This document shows positions 49,914 through 60,660 of a stretch of 64,000 nucleotides of DNA, in pieces. A program made the position numbers and the translations under genes. The notes below the pieces were generated by a model. That model was not told the DNA's origin, did no database searches, and saw nothing but the letters and a program-made list of their open reading frames with translations. The stretch covers positions 1,538,001 to 1,602,000 of the forward strand of contig MU008167.1 in assembly GCA_010909165.1 (NCBI GenBank), in the 5' to 3' direction. The DNA comes from Anthoceros angustus (taxonomy: Eukaryota > Streptophyta > Anthocerotopsida > Anthocerotales > Anthocerotaceae). How positions within the stretch are numbered: position 1 is the first letter of the stretch; the number at the start of each line of letters is the position of its first letter.

Positions 49914-52900
49914 TTTTGGCGCCGTTGCCGGGAATGGAATCATCAAGGACGTAGGAAGGACTAACCCTAAGTAGAGTCTAGCATTACTAGATTGATGGAT
50001 GCCTCGGGTGGAGACAAGCGATTCGGATCGACGCTCGCAAGACGGCAGCAAGCGCGGAAAGATTGCGGAGAGTTACGAGGAGAGCACAGGCGGAGATCAC
50101 ACTTGCGGGCGAGGAAGGGGCGAGTCAACTCGGAACTAGGATCGGATCTTAGATTGATTCCCAACTCGACTGAAGCGGTACAAGGGCCGACCGATCCACT
50201 TGTCTTTTGATCTGCTCCAGATTGCCTAGATCCGTCAAACGTGAATGTAGAGGTCACCAGGCGTAGTGGGCGTCAACTACGCATCGTTGAAAGTACTACC
50301 CGTAGTTATGGCGATCTCGTGCTCGTTACTACTAAGCAATCTTACCCGTTGTATGGAGAGAAAAGAAGGGCCATGAGGATCCCGAGTTTGTCGAGCGTTT
50401 TGAGCGGTGACGCCAACCGAGGAGGATCGCCGTTTATGGAGTCTTACGCGGGCGCCAAGTGGTACAAGCGGGAGTACATAGCCACACCCCGCCTACTTTG
50501 GGGCCTTGAAGAGAGCTTTTGTGAAAGGTTCAGAGGGTCGATGTGGAAGGATATGTCTTGTCCAAACTCGAGGGTGCGAGAGGGAAGAAGGAGACAGCTT
50601 ATGTGGAAAGGTTCCACCACGGATCGGTGGTCCTTTTCGGGCCATTCATTTGGTTTGCAAGAGGATTGAAATGGAAGGCACGTCGTCTCAGTGAGAAAGA
50701 TTTGGATCGGGCGATTAAAGCCGAGGAGAGGTCCAACGCGGAAGAGAAGAAGAACTCGAACAAGGGCGCACGGAAGGACAAAAGAAATACAAAAGAAGAA
50801 GAAGTACTATTCGTCCTCCGATGCGATCAGCGGAGGAGGATAGTTTTCAATGACTCCTCGGGTAGCTCCACGGAAGAGGAGACCAGGGATTCGGAGGAGA
50901 ATTCGGAAGGTGAGCAAGAGGGATAGAAGGAAGAAGGGAAAAATGGACTGGAAACAAGACGACGTGCAAAGGGAAGGAGCGCTATATGCACGAAAGGACG
51001 CGGAGCAGTGAGAAGAGAGGTGGAAAGCAGCCAAAAAGTGGAGCAACAAGGGAACAAGATGGAGGAAATGATGGTCAAACCGAGAAACTCCATCTTAATG
51101 CCATCAAGGACCATGATAGAAGAAGGGTTGCTCGAGCGCTGGCGAATCTCCTCAACTTGTGGACAGGGCACTCGAGGTCGACTCCACAAACAAAAGTGCA
51201 ACTCTGGCTACGAGGAGGAGGATGAGGAGATGTGCTTGGAAGATACATACCAAATTCAAGAGGCAACACCGATCTCTGGGTACCAAAACTTTGTACCTCG
51301 AGTTTGCGAAACCCCACAGTGCATGGGCATTCGCAATCGATGGCAAGGAACCCGCAAATGAGTGCCCTGTTACAATTGCCGAGGGTTCGCATCTTGCTGG
51401 ATGCCCCTCCGCATCTCGCCAGGGAATGGTGATTTTGAAAGGGTGTGGTGCAAGCAATCAGTCACGTGGCGGCGTCCTGCCGGACAAAAACAGTGAGGAT
51501 CGCTCAACCTCCATTCTGGCGACCCACCCCGCATGACAAAGCCTGCCCGTGCAAGTCGAAGATGCGCTCATGGCGGTATGGGAGGATTCCGAGGCGACGA
51601 GGAGCCCGGAAGGGTTGGGGGATGTGGATAGTGGGTATTACGGAACTCCGCGATGGCCGCCGGAGAGCGAGCGGAAGGCGGACACCCTAAGAAGGGGGAG
51701 CGAGGGAAAAAGGAAGAAGAACGGTGGGAGCTTCCATAACGTCGCAAGTGAGGAGGAAGAGGCGTCTTCATCGGGAAGGAAGAGAAGTCCAACCACAAAA
51801 ACGACGAGGGACTCGGTGAGTCGGAAAAAAGGCAGAATCCAGCGGGGAGCAAGGCACACGCCACACTTAACGCGAGGTTGCGATTTGGATGGCATCACAG
51901 TGTAACTCCCTTAGCGAGACCGCGGATTCGAGGGTGAAGTGCAAAACAAGGACGGGACGGTGGGACTCGAGTCGACACATGGGGCGAAAACCCGCAAGAG
52001 GAAAAAGGATGAGTCGGCGTTTCCTGTCGGGAAGGTTATGGATATGATCCGACAAGAATGGAACAGACTCGGTGTACACCACACACTCACCTCACTGACC
52101 GCAACATCACAGCTACCGCGGATCGAAATGACGGTGGGGTTGGCAAGGAGAAACAGAAAGCACAGTGTTCCTTTCAATTTGGCGGACGCTATCATGGACC
52201 AAAAGTTCATGATAACGCTCGGACAGCTTCTCGAGGACAATCCGCGGTACCGCCAAATCCTGGGGCATTGAACCAAGAAGAGAACCTTTCCACCCCAAGG
52301 CCGAAATCCCTTGCTGAATATGGTGGCCATGATGGACTGAGTCTGAGCTACTGAGATAGAAATTGCGGATGTGTAATCAAGAAGGTGCCGCTAGATTCCG
52401 GGTCGAGTCAACATCATGACAGGAGACCCTCGGAAGCTTGGGTTGCGATAGAACATACATCAAAGGTGTTGCGGTCGGACATGTCCAAAATGGCGCCCGG
52501 TAGGGGAGTCGGAGTCCTAACCCATATTGGTACCATTCCGTACCTCATGGACTACGTGGTCATTAAACAAAAAGCGCCAGGTATGAGGTTCTCATTGAAC
52601 ATGGATGTATGGGGCACGTTGCACCTTCAAATGGGCGAGAAAGGAAGTGGGATTCAAACCTCCGGGACCCCAAAATTAAGGAGGAAGGATATGTTTGACT
52701 TGGAGCAGATACGTGCAGGGAGACACCCACAAACGGAGGGATACACCTCAAGATACCTGGGGAGGATGAGAAGGAGAAATTCCCATTCGCATATTTCGTG
52801 GTCGATGAAGAGGACGATTCAGAGATATTCCCATTCCATCAACCTATTAGGGTGCTATGGAGTCACAATTGACAACCCGTGGTCGGGAGAGGAGACCAGG

Positions 52901-55638
52901 ACGGAGGTCGAGGAACAAGAAGTAGAGGTGGTGAGCCGAGGAGCCGATCCGACAAACTTGGTGCGAGGAGGGTGTCTCACGTTTTACCTCGACGACCTAT
53001 TCCGGAATGGGGAATGCGCCAAGGAGAACCAAGACGGAGGAGGAAGGGTTCGCATCACATCCGCCCGGTGGAGAGAGAGTGGGCAGACGGATGAGGTCAA
53101 GGATGTGGAAGTGTTGCGGCAAGGTCCTTAAGTTTTTAGCAGGATGAATGCAGACTTGGAAAGGGGTATGAAAAACATGGAATTTATCCACGTTTTGCTT
53201 TTGACGACATGAAGGGTATACCGAGGAGTGGGGAGCACAAGATTGATCTCGAGCCGGTGCCGTGCATCGGATACTACAAGCTAAATCCAAAGTATTCACA
53301 AGGTAAAGGAACAATTGAGCTCTACTTGCGCACGTCATATATCCTATTGTGACATCGGGTGGTAGCCCCAATTGTGGTGGTTCCCAAAAGCGTAAGGGAA
53401 GATACGTCAGATTGGAGGAAGTTAAACAAGGTGACCAAAAAGACCATTACCCGCTTCCATTCATAGACAACATCGGACTTAGTTGGAGAATGGTCTACCT
53501 GCTCGGATGGGTATTCGGTATAACATCTCGCTCGTGGAGAGTGATTGGCCATGCCTTCACTACATCGGGAACCTATGCCTACAAACGGAGTGCTCGGATT
53601 AACAGGGCACCAGATCCTTCATGCGATATTGTCAAGATTTTCAAGGAATACCTTAGGGACTTCATGGAGGTCTTCCTGGATGACTTCGTGTTTGGAGCGA
53701 AGATCACCTCAACCACCTTCGCAAATGTAACGGTGTCAACGACATTGTGTCTACATCCCGAGAAGTGTTATTTCGGCATGCCGAGGGTATTTTGTTGGGG
53801 CACCGCATTGCGGGGATAGAGGTCGACCGGATAAGGTCAAAATCATTACTCAAGCCACCTACCACCAAGGAGCTTAGGGATTCCTCGGAATGGTAGGCTA
53901 TTATCGAAGGTTTGTGAAGAATTTCTCCGTAAGGCGGCTCCCGCATGCTTCGAGGAGGAGTGGGAATGGACGCAAAAACGAGAGGAGGCCTTCAATGATC
54001 TTCGCACGATCACAAGACCCACGCTGGGGCCGAACAAGAAGTTCCACGTGTTTGTAGACGTTTCGCCTATGCAATCGGTACCATTCTAAGCCAAAGGGAT
54101 GACAAGAAGCACGATTATCCAATCTATTATGGAGGCGCAGGAAGAAGTATACCACCACCGAGAGGAGGCGCTAGGATGGTGTACTCGGTTCGCAAGTTTC
54201 GTCACTATTTGCTATCCTACGAGTTCGTCTTCCATGTGGACCACTTCGCCTCAAACACCGTAAACAAAACCGACTTGTCGGACGCGCATAGCAAGATGGA
54301 TCCTACTCCAAGAATTCACGCTCACGGTGGAGACCAGAGGAGGAGTAAACATGTGAATGCAGATTACATTTCGAGGCTGAGAGGAGGTTACAGACCAAAA
54401 CGACGATTTTCCGATGAAGCTCATCGCGGCGAGTTAGAGGGCGCACCGAACCATAAGGCGAGGGTAAATGGTGGCTCGGGAAATGAGAAGGGAGAACGGA
54501 TACACAAGGCCCACTCACGAGGATGATGGAATTCTTGGAACGGGAAAATACCATCGGATCTTTCAAACCCCGCGTTTGCACTATTCGCGTCCGCTTTATG
54601 CGCAAAGACAATCTGCATGATCGGGACCGGATGGGACAGTTATGTATGGGGAGCGAGTTATCCGAGTCTTGTCGAGATGCACGAGGGGAAGCGGAGGACA
54701 TTTTGACATATCACGTGCAAGAAGGTGCTTGAAACGGGTACGGTGGCAAACCATGCAGATGCTAGGAGTTTGTTAAACGCGATGCCCTCGAGAGGGTTGG
54801 GAAACCAACCTCAATGGCCAATGGTTCCAATATTGGCCCGCGTCGAGAAATGGGGAATAGACTTTGTTGGTCCATACACGAGGACGCGACAAAACCAATA
54901 CATCCTCGTGCCACGACTATTGCAGCGTATGGTGGAAGCCCAAGCACGCAGTGACCACATGTAGTGGCAGTTCCTCTATGAAACATTATCACTCGATATG
55001 GCTGCTTGAGCTTGTCGTGAGGGTCACATTTTAATCAGCGGTTATATCTCATATGACGATCTACTTCAACGTTCGCCAGAAAACGACTCCTTATAATCCC
55101 AAGGCAAATGGGCGGAAAAGGCGAATGGGCTCTTGTGCGGGATCCTCAACAAGCTAACGGTGGAATACGCGTCGATTGGGATCTTAAGCTTCACTCCGCC
55201 TGGGCATACAGGATCGCAGAGAACGCAACAAACACCGTACTACCTCACCTCGGCCATTCTCCAGAATGCCTATTGAGTTTGAAATTCCCACCGCGTATCC
55301 AACTAACCGCATGGCGAGGAAAGTCACCGGTGGGCGCCTTCGCTACAAACATAGAGGATAGGGGCAGGCGTTGAGCGTCGTGATATTCGGTAAAAGGAAA
55401 ATATGGCATGACATGTTGCGGAAGCAAGAGTGGGTGGTCGTGACTTGGCCTCATTGCGACAATAGGTACATGCACTTTCGCAAGCTCCACCTTCGATGGA
55501 TGGGGCCATATAGGGTTCTCAAGTCTTCAAAAAGACAAGCAAGAGTTAGCAGGTGGCCTCCCACCCGAGTCAATGGGTGGAGGGTCAAGAAGTATTATAC
55601 ATAAGTTGGCGGGGACGCCAACAAATGAGAAGGGAGTA
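49914..55638 (+). pseudogene. Gypsy internal region 2, decayed gag-pol
   Basis: Better preserved than region 1. It has gag (MEGYVLSKLEG and neighbouring frames near 50460-50700), reverse transcriptase KDHYPLPFIDNIGLSW near 53440 and FMEVFLDDFVFG near 53664, with the catalytic Asp pair. RNase H-like YSVRKFRHYLLSYEF lies near 54180, integrase EKWGIDFVGPY near 54845, and the integrase C-terminal KLHLRWMGPYRVLK near 55480, ending RVNGWRVKKYYT. Many frameshifts remain. Confidence 0.87.
49917..49932 (+). promoter_or_regulatory. Primer-binding site, tRNA-Asp type
   Basis: TGGCGCCGTTGCCGGG follows the LTR end ACTCCACA by three T residues. Its complement is the 3' end typical of plant tRNA-Asp including CCA. 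Confidence 0.75.
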
Positions 55639-58600
55639 TGTAACGATCTAGTCTCGAAACCCCTGTTAAAATGTGCCCAAGTGAATTTTTGTTTTTGGTC
55701 AGGTGGTGAAAATAAGTCGATTGACGTGGTTGGATATTCATAGTAAAAATGTCCTTGGCCTATGGAGTTCTTTTTGTTTTATTGCCTAGGTTAGAAAATA
55801 AATGGTCCGGAATTTGGTGTTCCTTGGCCCATGGACTCGGAATGTTCCCTAAAAAGTCTATATATGTGAGATAGGGGGTTTGGAATAATTAGAGTCTATA
55901 AGTTGGGGTCGGCCGGTAGCCGAATGAGTGTGGGGTTGTGGATTGGGATGTGGAAGCGGTCGAGGAGAGAGCAGGGGGAGAACCCGGGAAACTTAACCCT
56001 AGGAAATGACAATCCCGTTCAAACAACGGGCGGACGGGAGCGAGCGGGCGAGCGCGACGGCGGGCGCCGACGAAGTCGAGGAGGCTGTCCGGGGCACCGT
56101 GATCGGCGGGAGGCGCGCGCGGAAGGAAGCTCAACCCCGTCGGCGAGGCGCGACGCAGAGGAGGAAGGCGCGGCAGGGCGCGCTCAGGAGGTAGGAACCA
56201 CGGAGACCTCCTGAAATTCAGCAGGTGGCGTTGGTTGTGGCGCGAGAAGGAAGTGAGAGGGATGGCGCCAAGGTCACCACCAGTGTGCCCAATGGCCGAA
56301 CATGGATCATTGGAAAGTTCTGGGAGCTGGTGAAGGAGTCAAGCCGGGTTTCATGGAAGAGCGGTGGAATTACATGAACTGGGTGCAGGAGTGTGCGCAC
56401 ACAAACACCAAAGGGGATTTAGAGCGAAGCCGCAGGATTGGGACCGGATGGTTAGAAGGTGTGTAAGCAAGGAGGAGGCGGGCGGGTTGGTGATGGAGCC
56501 GCCCAGAAAAGAAGCACGGCAGCAGCCCGCCCGTTAAAGCGGAACCGGCTGGTTGACGAGGGATTTGGCAAGCTTGATGGGTCAGCGGTCTCCTATGTTT
56601 CCAGACAAGAAGCGGGATTATTTGTCGACCACTTGCTCCTTCATGAAGTGGTCAAGGCGAAGATCGATTGAAGGCGAATTCTCTTGACAAGTTGTGTGAG
56701 AGGTGGAGATTGTAGCCTCCCTCCACATGTGGAAGCCGGTTAGGGAGGTGAAATGGAAGGCGGAGGAGCCCAAGGAGGAAAAATCGGATAGCTGGGAGTC
56801 GGTGGCGACAGGCAGTTCGGAGGAGGAGAAGGAAATTCCCACCAGCAAAAGGAGGAAGACCGGGGGTGAAAGGCGGGCATCAGCGAAAAAGGTGAAGGCG
56901 GATGCGCGTCACTGTGTCAACGGCGCCGCTCTGAAATGAAAGCCAAAGCGGTTGGAGGTGGCGAGGAGGCGCGATCCGAGGACAATTTTTGACACGGATG
57001 CGGATGATGAATCAACTCCGGAGGGTTTAGGGGCGACCTCGAGGCGGACCCTCCTCAAAGATGGGAAGAGATTTTCAAGGGACTCCAGCAGCGAGGTGGA
57101 TGCAACCGAATTGGTGAGGTGCGCACCTGGGAGGAAAGTTCTCGACGGAGGGATGGCGTCGGTGGGGCCGCCACAACAAGTGGACTTGCAGCGACCACGT
57201 CGATGATCCGGGCCCAAGCGCATTTGTTGGATCAAGCGGCTTTAGCTCTCACGCTCTGTGCGGGCGGAGGAAGTGGTGAAGGCCGGGTTTGACGAAGAGG
57301 AGGCCAAGCGCAAGCAATCGGAGGAAGACAAGCGGAACCTAGAGGAAATAAGGGCCAAGATTCAAGAAGATTTGTGCGGGGCCTGTGAGAAGTTGCAAGC
57401 CATGACGAGCAGGAAGCACTCATGGCTCAAATTAAGGATGCCCACGAGGCGAACCAGAGATGCGGGGAGTTGTTGCGAGCCAGAGGCGAAGCGGCCTCGT
57501 GGAAAAGGCCCATAAGCTAGCGGAGCGATAAGAGAGCAGGTAGCGGGACAAAAAAGCGGAAGGCCTGAGCGGAAGGCGGCAACCGAGGTAGCCGAAACCT
57601 CACCTACGCGTTCTTGAGCGACAGTCGTGGAGTCCACTACGCAGTAGTCAAACCGCTACATTGGCGCAACCAACCCGGCAGGCGGGGCGGCGATGCGCGT
57701 GGCGCCTCGCGAGGACATAGGCGCAACCGTGTAGCCTACGGGAGGAGGGTAAGCACTCACCGTGAGGGGTCCTATTATATTACGGCACATGGATGAGGAA
57801 ACTTATGTGCTCTATATGTGAATGGAGAACGCGTGCTTAACCTCACGTCCATGTAGGAGGGATCGGGGCCTACCTACGCAAGTGAGGACCCGTGCATACT
57901 TCTGCCGGGTGTGGGGTTGGCTCCTATTATGCGGAGGCGACTTTGGAGGAGTTGAGCGAGGAGGAGGTCCAGCTTGGGTGGACGAGGAGCCGTAATAATC
58001 TCGGCAATAGGCCGGAAGATGCAGCCCCAGGTACACCTCAAATTCGGACGTCCAGCGTGGTGAGGTGGAAGTAGTGTGGGAGAACTCAGGCCAGCGTGGC
58101 GGGAGAGCTCGTGGCGGCAGCAATGGAGGACGTGGGGCAGGCCAAGAGGTGGTGGGCAGATAGCGGGTGGTAGCAACCTAAAGATAATTTGGTTAGGATC
58201 TTGCTGGACCTAGGATCGCTCCGAATTGTGGGCGCGTCTCTTCGCGATAGCCATCTTAGGACCTAAAATCCGGCGGTGCCCCCGATGTATAAGAGGGGCG
58301 ATAGGTCCCTCACGCCGAGATAATTCTGGTTGAGATCCCCACGCCTGTGGCTGGTTGGAGACGTTGAGAGGCGTGAGGCGCTCCTAGGGGTGGTCGAGAG
58401 CTTGCTCCTGGGGAGGAGGGTGATAGCAATCTTGGCGACAAAGGAGAAACCAAAATTGGCGCGGGCGGGTGGAGCTTGCTCGTGCCCGTGGCCTTGGGGT
58501 TCTTCTTTCCTTCACACTTGTCCCGCTAGTTGTGTTCAATTAAGCGAGAAGTGTTGAGTGGATGGTTGGAAGCCCGAGTTGAGGAGAGAGAGAGAGAGGG

Positions 58601-59220
58601 AGAAGATTGGGTGAAGGAGTGACTAAACAGCATGCGATGCGAGGTGTGAGAGGGGTTGAGAAGGGAACTAATTGAGAGGCTAGCGGTGGAGATTTGTGTG
58701 AATCCAAAAGAAACCGGTCTGCTGGTGGAAGCGTGCATGAGAACAGTTCCCTTGTAAAGTGTGAATGTGGCGCCTTTGTGTGTGTGTGGGCGGTGAGGAT
58801 TTGTGGAATTTAGGTCCCTAGGAATCGGTGTGTGTGCATGAAGTGTGGAGTGCGAGAATAAAGCCGGATCCGTGCGGTGGGGCCGCGTGCGGATCCATGC
58901 GCCGTCTTGGAATAAGTCGCTAGGGTTTGGTGTGGGACCCACCTCGGTGGTCGAAGCAACTACCGGTGAGAACACCGCGGTCGTGGAATGAGATTTGCGG
59001 TCGTGGAATAAGAGCATGGTGGCTAGAGTCGGGGGTAGTAGTGGTTGAGTAGATAGGTAAGAGGGTAATAGTAAGTCTTGACTTAGGTGAAGGTCGAGGC
59101 GATAGAAGTTAGCGTCTCTTGGCACAAACCATTCCCTTGGGAGCGAATCCTAAGCCTACAACGACATTGAGGGTGAATGTGGACCTCACGGTGTCCTTGG
59201 ACACGAATCCACACTCCACA
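55639..59220 (+). repeat. Gypsy LTR 3 (3.58 kb), right end of the array
   Basis: Colinear with LTRs 1 and 2, TATA box at about 55857. It ends ACTCCACA directly before the second GACAT. Coding-like stretches in this LTR include FVDHLLLHEVVKAK, EVKWKAEEPKEEKS and RKQSEEDKRNLEEIRAKIQE (near 56620-57370). Confidence 0.87.
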
Positions 59221-59639
59221 GACATGTTGAAGGAGGCAGGATACCTAACTGATGAATGCGACGGGAAGATCATGGAAGCCATCATGAAGCTAAATGTTGC
59301 TGATGATGGGTGGATGGTGAGGATTATCTTCCCGCAAATTGGCGAAGGATGCCGAGGGCCGAGGATGCATAAGCCCGCTTTAGGTGAGAGTCTTGGTTCG
59401 TGTTCGAGACAACCTCTCATTTGTCTATGCTTGTTACGAATTTGCTAATGGCATCCTTTTTGGAAGTTGGATTATTCTTGGGGCCATGCATTAGAGTTGC
59501 GGTGGTGGAGATGATGTGAATTGCACCTAGTGGAATGTAGGGATGAGCTAAAGACTAGAGTGTAGAATAGTTGCGTGATCTGGTCTGGATAGTAGATTCA
59601 GGCCATTTTTTGTCAACATACTCCCAAACACCCTAAATT

Positions 59640-60190
59640 CTAAGCTACTTATACTACGGATGTTTTACTACTGCCTTTTTTCTAGTTTAAAGCAACTAGA
59701 AACCCTTGTAGTATGCACTACAAGTGGTTTCCTGCAGAGCTTTTACTACAAAGTTTTACTATAGGTATTTATTACAGTCGGTTTACTACATGGCATTTTA
59801 CTACGGACGTTTTACTACATGGCATTTTACTACGGACGTTTTACTACATGGTATTTTACTACAGACATTTTAAAAGAGACCCCAGTTAACAAACCATAGG
59901 TTAAATAATACCAGTTAATAAATCATGGTTAATTAACACTAGTTAACAAACCTTGGTTTATTAACCGGTGATCTAGGTTTATCGTTTACACCGTAGTAAA
60001 AATTGGGGTTAATTTATGTAGTAAAGTAAACTATAGGTCCGCACTAACCTTATATATAAATAAATTACTCCGTATACATACCGTATTAAATTATAGTATA
60101 TAGCCGATACGATATGGGAACATTACCACGAAATTAACGCTGTGTTTACTACGGACGTTTTACTCAGTAGTAACCACAAAACCGTTGTAA
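59640..60190. repeat. CACTA right subterminal repeats
   Basis: TTTTACTAC followed by GGACG, ATGG or AAAG recurs about ten times, for example at 59757 and in a tight run near 59790-59870. The motif matches the left subterminal region. Confidence 0.8.
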
Positions 60191-60200
60191 AGTCCGTGTT

Positions 60201-60224
60201 AAAGGGCATGGTTTCCTAGTAGTG
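60201..60224 (-). repeat. CACTA right terminal inverted repeat
   Basis: 24 bases ending CCTAGTAGTG, exactly complementary to 25061-25084. Followed by TCT. Confidence 0.93.
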
Positions 60225-60660
60225 TCTTGAGATTCAGAGGCGGAAGAATGTGGAAAGAAGTCAAGAACACTTAAAACATCAAGAAAAACTGAAACAGCAG
60301 CAAAAAGAGCAGCAAGAGATTTAAAGATTGTAGTGGGAAAGACAACAGAAGTAGAAAATTGATAATGGGCCTGCAGGGGTGTCCACTGCCACTCCCGAAA
60401 ACTTGCCGGGATCAGTAAGTTATCTTGTCTGCCCTTTATTGTATTCAGCAGAGTGAAAATTAATGTTTTTGTTTGATCAGGTTGTGACCTTACAGGAAGA
60501 TGAACAATTTTTTCAAGCCCCCAGCTTCATCAACTCCTTGGGAACTATGACAATGTTGGACCAATTGTGCCACTTGGTCAATGTTGGACAAGTTGTGCCA
60601 AGTGATCATGAAAATTATATTTTCAATTTGTATAATTGTACAGTCAATTTTCCAAAATAA
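60225..60660 (+). pseudogene. Coiled-coil host gene, part right of the CACTA insertion
   Basis: After the target duplication the frame continues EIQRRKNVERSQEHLKHQEK, LKQQQKEQQEI, then meets TAA, TAG and TAG within 36 bases, then KIDNGPAGVSTATPENLPGS. A donor at 60415 (GTAAGT) and an acceptor before 60481 lead to VVTLQEDEQFFQAPSFINSL and a stop at 60658. Each premature stop is one C-to-T change from Gln in a Gln-rich coiled coil. The gene is therefore doubly inactivated: by the transposon and by point changes. Confidence 0.7.

Larger units (their letters stand above)
36666..59220 (+). mobile_element. Ty3/gypsy LTR-internal-LTR-internal-LTR array
   Basis: Three direct LTRs (36666-40356, 46290-49913, 55639-59220) enclose two internal regions. 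The whole array is flanked by the 5-base target duplication GACAT (36661-36665 and 59221-59225). LTRs begin TGTAA and end CACA. The primer-binding site TGGCGCCGTTGCCGGG (49917) matches the complement of a tRNA-Asp 3' end, and integrase precedes the LTR. Long LTRs with this primer site suggest a Tat/Athila-like lineage. Confidence 0.88.
25061..60224. mobile_element. CACTA (En/Spm) transposon expanded by nested insertions
   Basis: The ends are perfect 24-base inverted repeats beginning CACTACTAGGAAACC (25061-25084 and 60201-60224). They are flanked by the 3-base target duplication TCT (25058-25060 and 60225-60227), as expected for CACTA elements. Both subterminal regions carry many TTTTACTAC words. 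Removing the gypsy array (36666-59220) and the duplicated blocks (about 29428-36665) leaves about 5 kb. I could not identify a TNP2-type transposase, so it is probably non-autonomous. Unrecognised coding-like stretches lie around 27130-27950, 28030-28330 (repeated ECRxVEE words) and 28750-29214. Confidence 0.9.

Noticed and set aside
36666-59220. Independent insertion of two or three gypsy elements
   Set aside because: Only the outer LTRs have the GACAT duplication; the middle LTR directly joins a purine tract and a primer site.
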